In this document: positions 34,637-43,798 of the stretch, piece by piece
How positions within the stretch are numbered: the stretch's first letter is position 1
Layout of the letters: every line of letters starts with the position of its first letter
NCBI GenBank assembly: GCA_900472175.1
Contig: UCHD01000002.1
Span: forward strand, 45,984 to 109,983
DNA: 64,000 bases
Direction: 5' to 3'
Source of the DNA: Hyphomicrobiales bacterium
GTDB taxonomy: Bacteria > Pseudomonadota > Alphaproteobacteria > Rhizobiales > Rhizobiaceae
Position numbers and translations under genes: made by a program
The notes under the pieces: generated by a model
Told to the model about the DNA's origin: nothing
Seen by the model: the letters and a program-made list of their open reading frames with translations, nothing else
Database searches by the model: none

Positions 34637-35704
34637 ATGGCCGTCGCTGCCGAACAGCTGGAAACGACAACAGGGCGCGCGCAATACCGCGCCCTGGCTT
34701 TGCGCCGGATCGTGCTGATCGGCGGCATGGTCGCAGCTCTCTTCCTCAGCATGTCAATCGACATGGCGCTGGGGCCGGCCAATTACACCCTGAAAGAGGT
34801 GCTGACGTCGTTGTTTTATGCTGACTCGGTCAGCGACCAGCTGCGTGTCGTCATCTGGGATATCCGCATGCCGATCGCGCTGATGGCGGTGACCGTCGGC
34901 GCGTCGCTCTCCGTCGCGGGCGCGCAGATGCAGACTATTCTCGCCAATCCGCTGGCGAGCCCCTTTACACTCGGGATTTCCGCCGCCGCCGGATTTGGCG
35001 CGGCACTTGGCCTTGTCGGCGGCGTAGCGCTGTTTCCGGCCGCCGTGCAGTTCATGATCCCGATCAATGCCTTCCTGATGGCGATGGCAGCGGCGCTGTT
35101 CATCCACTTCGCGTCCACCATGCGTGGTGTCACGGTCGAAACCATCGTGTTGCTCGGCATCGCGCTGGTCTTCACCTTCAATGCGCTGCTCTCTCTTCTG
35201 GAGTATCTGGCCTCGGAACAGGCGCTGGCCGCCGTGGTCTTCTGGACGATGGGCAGCCTCACCAAGGCGACCTGGCCCAAGGTCTGGATCACAGGTGCGG
35301 TGCTTCTGTTTGCCCTTCCGCTGTTTGCCCGCCAGGCTTGGGCTCTGACCGCGCTGCGGCTGGGGGAAGACAAGGCGGCAAGCCTTGGCATCAATGTGCG
35401 CGGTCTGCGGCTGCAGACGATGATGACGGTCAGCCTGCTGGCCGCCATCCCGGTTTCCTTCGTCGGTACCATCGGGTTCGTTGGTCTGGTCGGTCCGCAC
35501 ATTGCCCGCATGCTGGTCGGCGAAGACCAGCGGTTCTTCCTGCCCGCGTCCGTGCTTTGCGGGGCGCTGCTTCTGTCGGCAACATCGGTCGTATCGAAGA
35601 CGCTTATCCCCGGCGCCATCCTGCCGATCGGGGTGATTACCGCGCTGGTCGGCGTACCGTTCTTCTTCATCCTGATCTTCACCAATCGGAGGCGGGCATG
35701 GTAG
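34637..35704 (+). CDS. FecCD-family ABC transporter permease
   Basis: 355 residues, about ten membrane helices. FecCD marks: LRVVIWDIRMPIALMAVTVGASLSVAGAQMQTILANPLASPFTLGISAAAGFGAALGL, GEDKAASLGINVRGLRLQTM, and GFVGLVGPHIARMLVGEDQRFFLPASVLCGALLL. It forms a homodimeric inner-membrane channel with the following ATPase. Confidence 0.93.
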   Translation: MAVAAEQLETTTGRAQYRALALRRIVLIGGMVAALFLSMSIDMALGPANYTLKEVLTSLFYADSVSDQLRVVIWDIRMPIALMAVTVGASLSVAGAQMQTILANPLASPFTLGISAAAGFGAALGLVGGVALFPAAVQFMIPINAFLMAMAAALFIHFASTMRGVTVETIVLLGIALVFTFNALLSLLEYLASEQALAAVVFWTMGSLTKATWPKVWITGAVLLFALPLFARQAWALTALRLGEDKAASLGINVRGLRLQTMMTVSLLAAIPVSFVGTIGFVGLVGPHIARMLVGEDQRFFLPASVLCGALLLSATSVVSKTLIPGAILPIGVITALVGVPFFFILIFTNRRRAW

Positions 35705-36453
35705 GTCTGGCACTTAAGGGCGTCGGCGCCAAATACGGCAAGCACGTCGTGCTCTCGGACGTCGATACCGATGTCCTCAATGGCGGCGCCATGACCGCTG
35801 TGATCGGCCCGAATGCGGCCGGAAAATCCACCTTGTTCAAGCGTATCGCTGGGCTCGCTTCTGGTCCGGGGACAGTGGTCCTGTCCGATACGCTGAAAGG
35901 CCCGGAAACCATCTGCTACATGCCGCAGGATACTGGCGCCAATGCCGTTCTGACGGTCTACGAATCCGTCCTTCTCGCCAGCAAGCAAGGTTCGAGCTGG
36001 AAGGTGCGCGATAGCGAGCTTCTGGAAATCGACCGTATCCTGCAGGCTCTGCGGATCGATGACCTTGCGTTTCGCGGTCTCGGCGAATTGTCGGGTGGTC
36101 AGCGTCAGCTGGTCTCGATTGCGCAGGCGCTGGTCCGCAAGCCGGAAGTCCTGTTGATGGACGAGCCCACCTCGGCGCTCGACCTGTTTCGCCAGATTGA
36201 AGTGCTGGGGTTTATGCGGTCGCTGGCGGCAAAATCCGGCATGTCGGTGCTGATTGCCCTGCACGATCTCAATCACGCGCTGCGCTATTGCGACAATACC
36301 ATCGTCATCGCCAAGGGCGCGATGGTGGCGAGCGGACGGACGGGCGATGTCATCACCGGAACGATGTTGCGCGATATCTACCGGGTCGAGGCGCGGGTCG
36401 AAATGTGCTCGCACGGCAAGCCCGTCGTCATCGTCGATCACTCCATCCTCTGA
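35698..36453 (+). CDS. FecE-like ABC transporter ATP-binding protein
   Basis: 251 residues from the ATG overlapping the permease stop by 7 bases. Walker A GPNAAGKST, Q-loop MPQDT, signature LSGGQRQLVSIAQAL, Walker [13 protein letters not shown], switch His in ALHDLNHAL. Completes the metal-chelate uptake system. Confidence 0.92.
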   Translation: MVGLALKGVGAKYGKHVVLSDVDTDVLNGGAMTAVIGPNAAGKSTLFKRIAGLASGPGTVVLSDTLKGPETICYMPQDTGANAVLTVYESVLLASKQGSSWKVRDSELLEIDRILQALRIDDLAFRGLGELSGGQRQLVSIAQALVRKPEVLLMDEPTSALDLFRQIEVLGFMRSLAAKSGMSVLIALHDLNHALRYCDNTIVIAKGAMVASGRTGDVITGTMLRDIYRVEARVEMCSHGKPVVIVDHSIL

Positions 36454-36547
36454 CCGGTTCAATTTTCATCGCCTGCATCGCGGGACGATTGCGAATTCGA
36501 GAATCGGGTGTTATGAGAGACGCCTATCGAGAAAGGAGGGCTGCGCA

Positions 36548-36619
36548 ATGATTACATTTTTCCGGCACCATCGCCAGCGTGGCCCCGTCAACGCCCTGCA
36601 AATGCGTTTGCAGGGCTGA
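36548..36619 (+). CDS. 23-residue leader peptide upstream of the ABC-F gene
   Basis: ATG at 36548 preceded by a full-consensus AGGAGG with 8-base spacing, the best ribosome site in this part of the window. The 23-codon frame starts MITFFRHHRQRG and ends in TGA. Its last eight codons form one side and loop of a perfect 10-bp hairpin. It is basic and aromatic, not hydrophobic, and sits 168 bases before an ABC-F gene, a family often controlled by ribosome stalling on leader peptides. I read it as an attenuation leader; the alternative is a chance frame. Confidence 0.6.
   Translation: MITFFRHHRQRGPVNALQMRLQG
36593..36616 (+). promoter_or_regulatory. Perfect stem-loop at the end of the leader peptide
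   Basis: GCCCTGCAAA (36593-36602), loop TGCG, TTTGCAGGGC (36607-36616): ten uninterrupted pairs. It overlaps the last codons of the leader frame, so a translating or stalled ribosome would open it. No immediate T run follows, which argues against a plain terminator. Confidence 0.7.
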
Positions 36620-36647
36620 CCAAAGTCCGTTTCTCTTAAAACCGCCT

Positions 36648-36779
36648 TCTGGTCTGCCCTTTGTGGCCCTGTAGCGCCGATCCTGCTGGTTCGCGCGTCT
36701 GCGTTTTTCTACCCGCCGCGCGCATCGCATCGATGATGGCTTGAGAGCCCTCGATGGATGTCTGTGCGGCAAGACCAGA
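36648..36779 (+). promoter_or_regulatory. Long-range pairing that would cover the ABC-F ribosome site
   Basis: TCTGGTCTGCC (36648-36658) can pair with GGC-a-AGACCAGA (36768-36779), eleven pairs with one bulged A. The downstream arm ends 8 bases before the ABC-F ATG and includes its only purine-rich ribosome-binding sequence (AGAG). This is the arrangement expected of translational attenuation. Seen by eye; no folding program was run. Confidence 0.45.
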
Positions 36780-36787
36780 GACTGATC

Positions 36788-38314
36788 ATGACCCTTATCA
36801 ATATCCGTAATCTCGGCATCGTGCTGGGCAGCCCGCTGTTTTCGAAACTCAACCTCGTCGTCAATGCCGGCGACCGCATCGGCATCGTTGCCGCCAATGG
36901 CCGCGGAAAGTCGACGCTGTTCCGCTGCATTTCCGGCATGCTCGAGGCCAACGAAGGTGAGATCACCAAATCGCGCGGCCTGACGGTCGGCTATGTCGAA
37001 CAGAACGTCCCGTCTCGCCTGTTCGATCTGCCCTTCTATGCGGCCGTTCTGGACGCGCTATCGGCTGATCAGCAGGAAAGCGAGAGCTGGCGTGTCGATG
37101 TCGTGCTGGAGGACCTCGATGTGCCGGAGGCCCTGCGGCAGCGGCCCTTGAACCAGTTAAGTGGTGGCTGGCAGCGCATTGCAATGCTCGCCCGCGTCTG
37201 GGTGACCGAGCCTGATGTGCTGATGCTCGACGAGCCGACCAACCATCTCGATCTCGGCAAGATTGCCATGCTCGAGGCGTGGTTGAATGCTTTGCCGCGC
37301 GACGTGCCGGTCATCATCGCCAGCCATGACCGCGCCTTCCTTGATGCGGTCACCAACCGCACGCTCTTTCTTCGCGCCGAGCAATCGCAGATCTTTCCGC
37401 TGCCCTACACACGGGCGCGGGTGGCGCTGGACGAGGCCGACGCTGCCGATGAGCGGCGCTATCAACGCGATATCAAGGTCGCCGATCAACTGCGCAAGCA
37501 GGCGGCCAAGCTCAACAATATCGGCATCAACTCCGGCAGCGATCTGCTGGTGGTCAAGACCAAGCAGCTCAAGCAGCGGGCGGACAAGCTCGAGGATGCC
37601 GCCAAGCCCGCGCATTTGGAGCGCTCAGCCGGGGCGATCAGGCTCGCCAATCGCGGCACCCATGCCAAGGTGCTGATCACGCTGGAGGACCCTGCGGTCG
37701 AGACCCCGGACGGTACCTTGCTGTTCAGGACCGGCAAGCAGTTCGTCTGCCAGGGAGACCGGATCGTTCTGCTCGGCGCCAACGGCGCCGGAAAGACCCG
37801 CCTTGTTTCGATGTTGCGCAAGGCAATCGAACAGCCTGATGTGGCGCAGGACGGCATCAAGGCGACGCCGTCGCTGGTGCTCGGCTATGGCGATCAGGCG
37901 CTGGCCGACCTGCGCGACAGCGACACGCCGATGGGAACGGTCATCCGCCGCTTCGATATCGGCGACCAGCGGGCGCGGGCGCTTTTGGCCGGAGCCGGCA
38001 TGTCCGTCGAGCTTCAGGGCCGGCCGATAAGCCAGCTGTCCGGTGGCCAGAAGGCGCGGCTCGGCATGCTGATCCTGCGGCTGACCAATCCCAATTTCTA
38101 CCTGCTCGACGAGCCGACCAACCATCTGGATATCGACGGTCAGGAAGCGCTGGAGGGGGAACTGATGGCACATCAGGCGAGCTGCCTGTTTGTCTCGCAT
38201 GACCGCAGCTTCGTTCGCGCCGTCGGCAACCGGTTCTGGCTGATCGACAAGAAGAAGCTGGTCGAGGTCGACAGTCCAGAGGGCTTTTTTGCTGACGCGG
38301 CCAAACAGGGCTAG
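36788..38314 (+). CDS. ABC-F family ATPase (duplicated ATP-binding domains)
   Basis: 508 residues from MTLINIRNLGIVLGSPLF; ten upstream in-frame codons are rejected. Two ABC domains without membrane segments: Walker A AANGRGKST and GANGAGKTR, signatures LSGGWQR and LSGGQKARLGML, Walker B VLMLDEPTNHLDLG and YLLDEPTNHLDIDG, joined by a charged linker (RRYQRDIKVADQLRKQAAKLNN). ABC-F proteins bind the ribosome E site and rescue or protect translation, some giving antibiotic resistance. The second Walker A has Thr-Arg rather than Ser/Thr-Leu. The leader and stem-loops upstream suggest control by ribosome state. Confidence 0.92.
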   Translation: MTLINIRNLGIVLGSPLFSKLNLVVNAGDRIGIVAANGRGKSTLFRCISGMLEANEGEITKSRGLTVGYVEQNVPSRLFDLPFYAAVLDALSADQQESESWRVDVVLEDLDVPEALRQRPLNQLSGGWQRIAMLARVWVTEPDVLMLDEPTNHLDLGKIAMLEAWLNALPRDVPVIIASHDRAFLDAVTNRTLFLRAEQSQIFPLPYTRARVALDEADAADERRYQRDIKVADQLRKQAAKLNNIGINSGSDLLVVKTKQLKQRADKLEDAAKPAHLERSAGAIRLANRGTHAKVLITLEDPAVETPDGTLLFRTGKQFVCQGDRIVLLGANGAGKTRLVSMLRKAIEQPDVAQDGIKATPSLVLGYGDQALADLRDSDTPMGTVIRRFDIGDQRARALLAGAGMSVELQGRPISQLSGGQKARLGMLILRLTNPNFYLLDEPTNHLDIDGQEALEGELMAHQASCLFVSHDRSFVRAVGNRFWLIDKKKLVEVDSPEGFFADAAKQG

Positions 38315-38321
38315 GTGAATG

Positions 38322-38347
38322 TGGACAGCCGGAAACCCGGCTGTCCA
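38322..38347 (+). terminator. Stem-loop after the ABC-F gene
   Basis: GGACAGCCGG (38323-38332), loop AAAC, CCGGCTGTCC (38337-38346), ten perfect pairs plus an outer T-A pair, 8 bases after the stop codon. No T run follows, so it may act as a transcript-end stabiliser or a weak terminator. Confidence 0.6.
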
Positions 38348-38471
38348 TGCGTTACTGCAAGGACTTCTGCCGTTTTGGCCGTTGCGCTTTGTCTGTGATT
38401 TTCCTATAGCCGGGGAGCGGGATGGTGCGAGCGCTGTCTCGATCCAATCTGTCCGCGTGTCCGGTTTCCCG

Positions 38472-39578
38472 ATGTCCCATCCTCAAAAGCCAGTGCCGGA
38501 CGGCCGTTTTCGCATCTTCGCACCCATCCTGGCCGGCGCCACCTTGCGCGAGCGGCTGATTGCCTGCGTCGGCGCGCTGATCGGCATCGGTCTGACCGGC
38601 CTGATCAGCAGTTATCTGCTCGGCCAGGGGCCGCATCTGCCATTGATCGTGGCGCCGATGGGTGCTTCGGCCGTTCTGTTGTTTGCCGTGCCGGCGAGCC
38701 CCTTGGCGCAGCCATGGTCGATCATCGGCGGCAATACGATTTCGGCGCTGGTGGGTATCCTGACTGCCTCCGTGATTCATGATCCGGTGATTGCTTCCGG
38801 TGTCGGAGTATCGCTCGCCATCGCCGCGATGTCATTGACGCGCTGCCTGCATCCGCCCGGTGGGGCAGCCGCGCTGACCGCCGTGCTTGGCGGGCCGGTC
38901 GTTGCCGGTTGGGGGCTGTTGTTTCCGTTCGTGCCGGTCGGCCTCAATTCCTGCATTCTGGTGGCGCTCGGCTTGCTGTTTCACAAGCTTGGCCGCCGCA
39001 ACTACCCGCATGTTGCAGCGATCACGGCGGTCAACACACACCAGACCGCAGACCTGCCCGCATCACTTCGTGTCGGTTTTCGCGAGGAAGATCTCGACGC
39101 AGCCCTTGCCGCGTTCGATGAAACCTTCGACATCGAACGGGGTGATCTCAGCCGTCTGCTGCAGCAGGTCGAGCTGCAAGCAACCATCCGCACACATGGC
39201 GATATTAGCTGCGCCGATATCATGTCCCGCGACGTCATCTCGATTGACGCCAATGCTGATCCCGCCGATGCGCGCGAGCTTCTCCTGAAGCACAATATTC
39301 GTACGCTGCCGGTGACGGATGAGAATGGCCGTCTTGCCGGGACGATTGGTTTGCGGGAACTCTCAAGGAGTGCTGACCACGTCGGCGACATCCTGTCGAA
39401 GGCTGCGACCGCTTCGGAAAATGATCTGGCGTTTTCATTGTTGCCGGTCCTGACGGACGGGCATGCCCACGCCGTCATCGTGATCGACAGCGAGCAGCGC
39501 ATTGTCGGACTGATATCCCAGACTGATCTTTTGAGCGCGGCAGCACGCGCCTTGCCAGCCAGCCGCGCCACGATCTGA
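38472..39578 (+). CDS. HPP family membrane protein with CBS domain pair
   Basis: 368 residues from MSHPQKPVPDGRF; about fifty in-frame codons upstream are rejected because their composition is poor. Residues 20-175 hold four or five membrane helices with the family motif LTRCLHPPGGAAALTAVLGG. Residues 235-365 are two CBS repeats (DIMSRDVISIDANADPADARELLLKHNIRTLPVTDENGRLAGTIGLREL, and the ALPASRAT end), which usually bind adenosine nucleotides. HPP proteins are linked to nitrite or other anion movement in some organisms; the substrate here is unknown. Confidence 0.88.
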   Translation: MSHPQKPVPDGRFRIFAPILAGATLRERLIACVGALIGIGLTGLISSYLLGQGPHLPLIVAPMGASAVLLFAVPASPLAQPWSIIGGNTISALVGILTASVIHDPVIASGVGVSLAIAAMSLTRCLHPPGGAAALTAVLGGPVVAGWGLLFPFVPVGLNSCILVALGLLFHKLGRRNYPHVAAITAVNTHQTADLPASLRVGFREEDLDAALAAFDETFDIERGDLSRLLQQVELQATIRTHGDISCADIMSRDVISIDANADPADARELLLKHNIRTLPVTDENGRLAGTIGLRELSRSADHVGDILSKAATASENDLAFSLLPVLTDGHAHAVIVIDSEQRIVGLISQTDLLSAAARALPASRATI

Positions 39579-39595
39579 AGTCTTGTGCTGATTAC

Positions 39596-39625
39596 AAGGG
39601 GCGGCGCCATGTGGCGCCCGCCCTT
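39596..39625. terminator. Bidirectional terminator between converging genes
   Basis: AAGGGGCGGCGCC (39596-39608), loop ATGT, GGCGCCCGCCCTT (39613-39625). The arms pair over 13 positions except for two adjacent mismatches, and the flanking A and T pairs suit termination in both directions. It lies between the stops of the HPP gene and the phosphatase gene. Confidence 0.7.
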
Positions 39626-39633
39626 ATCCGTTT

Positions 39634-40431
39634 TCAGAGACCGGCGATTTTCATCAGGTCTTCGCGAGCGCCGGGAGCCGTCGCCAATACGGGTGAGCCT
39701 TTGGTCAGCTGTTCTCCTTCAACAGGGAAGGGGTGATACCAACCGCCGGCTTCCTTGACGAGGCAATAGCCGGCCAGGCAATCCCAGGCGTGCATGTAGG
39801 GCTCGTAGTATCCAACCAGCCGCCCAGCCGCGACATAGGCGAGCATCAGCGCACCAGAACCGTTGCGGATGAAGTTGCCGCCGGCTGCTAGAAGGTCCTC
39901 GACCATCTTGCCGACGAAGGCCGGTGTCACATAGTTGTTGGCGCCGATGCCGGTGACGGCGTTGCGAATGGTGCGGGAAGGGTCAAGAGTCAGCACCCGG
40001 CCATTGAGCGTCGCGCCCTTGCCGGTGGCCCCGGCATAAAGTTCATCGTGGCAGGGCGCGTAGATGACGCCGATCACCGGTTCGTTGTTATGCAGAACGG
40101 CGATCGAGACGCACCAATTCGGCATGCCGTTGACGAAAGGGCTGGTGCCGTCGATCGGATCGACCACCCAGGTATAGCCGGAATCGCCCATCGCGAGACC
40201 GTATTCTTCGCCCAGAAATCCGTCGTTTGAATGGACTTCCGCGACGCGGGCGCGAATGAGGTTCTCCACCTCGCGGTCGGCAATGGAGACGACGTCCTGC
40301 AGGTCGCGCTTGGTTTCGATCACCAGTGTTTCGCGTCTGTTGTAGTAGTCGAGAGCGACGGCCCCTGCTTCCCTGGCGATGGCCTGAGCCAGGGCGAAAC
40401 GAGTGTCGAGCCCGGATATCTGCGATGTCAT
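39634..40431 (-). CDS. Inositol monophosphatase family phosphatase
   Basis: 265 residues. Metal-site motifs: LGEEYG (Glu), WVVDPIDGTSPFVNGMPNWCVSIAVL (DxIDGT), and AWDCLAGYCLVKEAGG (Asp). Such Mg-dependent, lithium-sensitive-fold enzymes remove phosphate from inositol phosphates, histidinol phosphate or sugar phosphates. It is the last gene of a leftward operon behind an AfuABC-like transporter, so I infer it dephosphorylates the imported phospho-sugar in the cytosol. Confidence 0.92.
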   Translation of the reverse strand: MTSQISGLDTRFALAQAIAREAGAVALDYYNRRETLVIETKRDLQDVVSIADREVENLIRARVAEVHSNDGFLGEEYGLAMGDSGYTWVVDPIDGTSPFVNGMPNWCVSIAVLHNNEPVIGVIYAPCHDELYAGATGKGATLNGRVLTLDPSRTIRNAVTGIGANNYVTPAFVGKMVEDLLAAGGNFIRNGSGALMLAYVAAGRLVGYYEPYMHAWDCLAGYCLVKEAGGWYHPFPVEGEQLTKGSPVLATAPGAREDLMKIAGL

Positions 40432-40460
40432 GAAATAGTCCTTCTGTAGTCCTGAACGGC

Positions 40461-41522
40461 TCAGCCGTTGATGATGGCGATGCCGCGTCCCTTGAAACCG
40501 ATGGCGACCTCGGTTGCCGGCGCAAGTGCGCGCTCGACGGCCGGATCGACAACGAAAAGTCTGCCTGTGCTCGTCTCTACCTCGTATTCGACATGGTCGC
40601 CAAGATAGGCAGCATGGGTGATCTGGCCCGGATAGGCGGCCCCGGATGCCGGCTCCAGGGTGATTGAATTCGGCCGCACGGCAAGCTTTGCCGGTCCCGG
40701 TTTCGCGTTGCGGCTCGGAACCCGATGTTCCAGTCCGGCGATGCGGATCGTCGCGTCAGCGCCATCCACACTGATGACGTCGCAGGCAACCACATTGGCC
40801 TCGCCCATGAAGTCGGCAATGAAGGCCGAAGCCGGTGCCTCGTAGAGATCGCGAGGCGAACCTTCCTGTGCAATCACGCCGTCCTTCATGATGACGATGC
40901 GGTCGGAGACGGCCAGCGCCTCGTCCTGGTCATGGGTGACGTAGACGGCGGTAAAGCCGAGGCGCTGCTGCAATTCGCGAATTTCGGTGCGCACTTGGCG
41001 GCGTAGCCGGGCGTCGAGATTGGACAGCGGTTCGTCGAGCAAAAGCACCTGCGGTTCCAGCACAAGCGCGCGGGCAACGGCGACGCGCTGTTGCTGGCCG
41101 CCGGACAGTTCGGCCGGAAGCCGCCCGCCCATGCCGGCGAGGCCGACGAGCTTCAGGCCTTCCTCTGCTTTCTCGCGCGCTTCTTTCTTCTTCAGCCCGG
41201 AGGACTCCAGGCCATAGGCGACATTGTCGAGCGAACTCATATGCGGAAACAGCGCATAGGACTGGAACACCATCGAGACATCGCGCTCATTGGCTGGCAG
41301 CATGGTCACGTCCTTGCCGCCGATCAGGATCTTGCCGGAGCTCGGATGCTCAAGCCCAGCCAGCATGCGCAGCGTCGTGGTCTTGCCGCAGCCCGACGGG
41401 CCAAGCAGCGTCACCAACTGGCCGGGCTCGATGGTCAGGGACAGGTCGTGGATCGCGGTAAAGGCGCCAAACTGCTTCTTGATGTTCTGAAAGACGACCG
41501 AGCCGGAGCGGGGAGTGATCAT
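40461..41522 (-). CDS. ABC transporter ATP-binding protein, AfuC/FbpC type
   Basis: 353 residues. Walker [18 protein letters not shown]-loop [21 protein letters not shown], signature [15 protein letters not shown], Walker [21 protein letters not shown], switch His in VTHDQDEAL, and a C-terminal TOBE domain (KLAVRPNSITLEP). Its start overlaps the permease stop (ATGA). Sequence alone would label it an iron transporter; the binding protein and phosphatase point to sugar phosphate. Confidence 0.9.
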   Translation of the reverse strand: MITPRSGSVVFQNIKKQFGAFTAIHDLSLTIEPGQLVTLLGPSGCGKTTTLRMLAGLEHPSSGKILIGGKDVTMLPANERDVSMVFQSYALFPHMSSLDNVAYGLESSGLKKKEAREKAEEGLKLVGLAGMGGRLPAELSGGQQQRVAVARALVLEPQVLLLDEPLSNLDARLRRQVRTEIRELQQRLGFTAVYVTHDQDEALAVSDRIVIMKDGVIAQEGSPRDLYEAPASAFIADFMGEANVVACDVISVDGADATIRIAGLEHRVPSRNAKPGPAKLAVRPNSITLEPASGAAYPGQITHAAYLGDHVEYEVETSTGRLFVVDPAVERALAPATEVAIGFKGRGIAIING

Positions 41523-43750
41523 GCGGTTTTCTCCTGACCGAGGGTGAGGGAAGGGGATGCGGTAACGCCGGCGACGCGATTTTCGCGCCGCAACCGGCGT
41601 TCACCGACGAGAAGCTGGAAGCCGGCGATGACGACGATCATCACGACGATCAGCATCGAGGAATAGGCGATCGCCACGCCATACTCGCCGTTTTCGACGA
41701 GGCCGACGATATAGGAGGTCGCCATGTTGTATTCGGCGCTGACGAGGAAGATGACGGCGCTGATCGAGGTGATGGCTCGCACGAAGGAATAGACCAGCGC
41801 TGCGGTGATCGCCGGGCGCAGCAGCGGCAAGATGACCTTGCGGATCGTCCGGAAGCTGGTGGCGCGCAGGGTCAGCGAGGCTTCATCGAGGCTCTTGTCG
41901 AGCTGGCTCATCGCCGCCACGCCGCCACGCACGCCGACCGGCATGTTGCGGAAGACGAAGCAGGCAATCAGGATCAGTGCCGTGCCGGTCATTTCCAGCG
42001 GTGGCAGGTTGAAGGCCATGATGTAGCTGATGCCGATGACCGTGCCGGGGATGGCAAAGCTCATCATCAGGGCGAATTCGAAGACGTTGCGGCCGGCGAA
42101 TTTCTGGCGGACGATAAGGTAGGCCGTCAGCAGACCGACAGCGGCCGTCAGCGGTGCCGAAATCAGCGCGATCTCGATTGTCGTCCAGAAGGAATTCCAG
42201 GCAACACCGGTCCAGGCGAGAGCCCCGTCGCGCATTTCAACAGAGAACGCGCGGGTGTAGTGGTCAAGGGTCAACGAGTTGTCCAGCCCCCAGGTCTTCA
42301 CGAAACCACCGAACAGGATCATGCCATAGATGACGATGGTGAAGATCATCCACGGAATGACCATGGCATGCACGGCAATGGAAACCGGGCGTGGCAGGGC
42401 GATGTGAGCACCGCTGTCGCCCTTGCCGGTAACGGTGGCAAAGTTCTTGCCCGACAGCCAATAGCGCTGCGCAAGAAACGCCGTCAGCGTGAAGCAGAGC
42501 AGGATGATGGCAAGCACGGCGGCGCGTGACGGATCGTTTTGCGAGCCGACGACGGCAAAGAAGATTTCGGTCGACAGCACGCCATGGCTGCCGCCGAGCA
42601 CCAGCGGATTGCCGAAATCGGCCATGCTCTCGATGAAGCCGATCAGGAAGGCGTTGGCGATGCCCGGTTTCATCAAGGGCAGCGACACGCGCCAGAATGT
42701 ACGCCAGCGGTCGGCGCGCAACGTTTGCGATGCTTCCTCCATCGACGGGCTGACGCCCTCGACAACGCCGATCAGCACGAGGAAGGAAATCGGTGTGAAC
42801 GACAGGACCTGGGCGATCCAGATGCCGGTCAAGCCATAGAGCCAGCGGCCGGGCTCGATGCCGAACAGACTGGACATCCATTCGGTGACGACGCCGGCGC
42901 GGCCAAACAGCAGCGTCAGGGCAAGACCGATGACGAAGGGCGGCGTGATAATCGGCAGCACCGTCAAAAGCCGCAGGCCCTTCTTGAACGGGAAGCGCGT
43001 GCGGGTTGCGACCAATGCAAAGGCAAGCCCCATAATGGTCGAGCCGCCAGCGGTCATCAGGGCTAGCCACAGTGTGCGCCAGGCAACGCCGCATCGTTCG
43101 CCTCCAACAACACAGCCGAGACTCCAGATCGAATTATCCTGGATATTGCGGGTAAAGCCGTCTGGATTGAACGACCCGTCGAAATCCTGGAACGCGCCGA
43201 CCAGCATGCTGCCGACCGGGTAGAACACGAAGATCGCAACGAGGAAGACCAGCATGGCGATCGAGGCGACAACGAAGGCATCGCCCTTCATGACGCCGCG
43301 TTCAGCAAGGCCGAAGGAGAAAATGAGCACGAAGGCAACAGCCGAGAGTACGGCGCCGGCCCCCATCGAAGGCTGCCCGTCGGCAAGCGCGCCGAACAGC
43401 GTTTCGCTGATCGTCCAGCTCCAGCCGGAAAAGCCGATCGCCAGCCCCTGAAGCGTCAGGAAAAGAACGCCGGCGGCACCGGCTGCAGCAAGCACCGCGC
43501 CCCGCTGCATCGGGTAGCGCATAAACCGCGCTGCGACGGCAGCGGCCATGACCAGCGCCGCAATGGTCAGCCACCAGCGGCCATGCTCAAGGATCTGCAG
43601 GATGCCCGGTGCGACGGAGGCCTCGGACGGGAAACCGGAGAACCAGCCAAATCCGAGAAACCCGCCTTCGATCCGGTACCAGGGAACCAGAAGGAAGGCG
43701 GCAATGCCTATTCCGAGGACAATATCCAGCCTACGGTTGCGATGGTCCAT
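41519..43750 (-). CDS. ABC transporter permease, two-domain, AfuB-like
   Basis: 743 residues, longer than the usual 500-560 of FbpB proteins. The N-terminal 180 residues add about five membrane helices (VLGIGIAAFLLVPW, WLTIAALVMAAAVAARF and others) before two standard permease halves. These have EAA loops EEASQTLRADRWRTFWRVSLPLMKPGIANAFL and DEASLTLRATSFRTIRKVILPLLRPAITAAL. AfuB-type permeases of this length exist. It forms the whole channel with the overlapping ATPase gene. Confidence 0.9.
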   Translation of the reverse strand: MDHRNRRLDIVLGIGIAAFLLVPWYRIEGGFLGFGWFSGFPSEASVAPGILQILEHGRWWLTIAALVMAAAVAARFMRYPMQRGAVLAAAGAAGVLFLTLQGLAIGFSGWSWTISETLFGALADGQPSMGAGAVLSAVAFVLIFSFGLAERGVMKGDAFVVASIAMLVFLVAIFVFYPVGSMLVGAFQDFDGSFNPDGFTRNIQDNSIWSLGCVVGGERCGVAWRTLWLALMTAGGSTIMGLAFALVATRTRFPFKKGLRLLTVLPIITPPFVIGLALTLLFGRAGVVTEWMSSLFGIEPGRWLYGLTGIWIAQVLSFTPISFLVLIGVVEGVSPSMEEASQTLRADRWRTFWRVSLPLMKPGIANAFLIGFIESMADFGNPLVLGGSHGVLSTEIFFAVVGSQNDPSRAAVLAIILLCFTLTAFLAQRYWLSGKNFATVTGKGDSGAHIALPRPVSIAVHAMVIPWMIFTIVIYGMILFGGFVKTWGLDNSLTLDHYTRAFSVEMRDGALAWTGVAWNSFWTTIEIALISAPLTAAVGLLTAYLIVRQKFAGRNVFEFALMMSFAIPGTVIGISYIMAFNLPPLEMTGTALILIACFVFRNMPVGVRGGVAAMSQLDKSLDEASLTLRATSFRTIRKVILPLLRPAITAALVYSFVRAITSISAVIFLVSAEYNMATSYIVGLVENGEYGVAIAYSSMLIVVMIVVIAGFQLLVGERRLRRENRVAGVTASPSLTLGQEKTA

Positions 43751-43798
43751 GACGATCCCCGCGCCTTTTCATGATGTCAAATATGGAGTGATGAGTGG

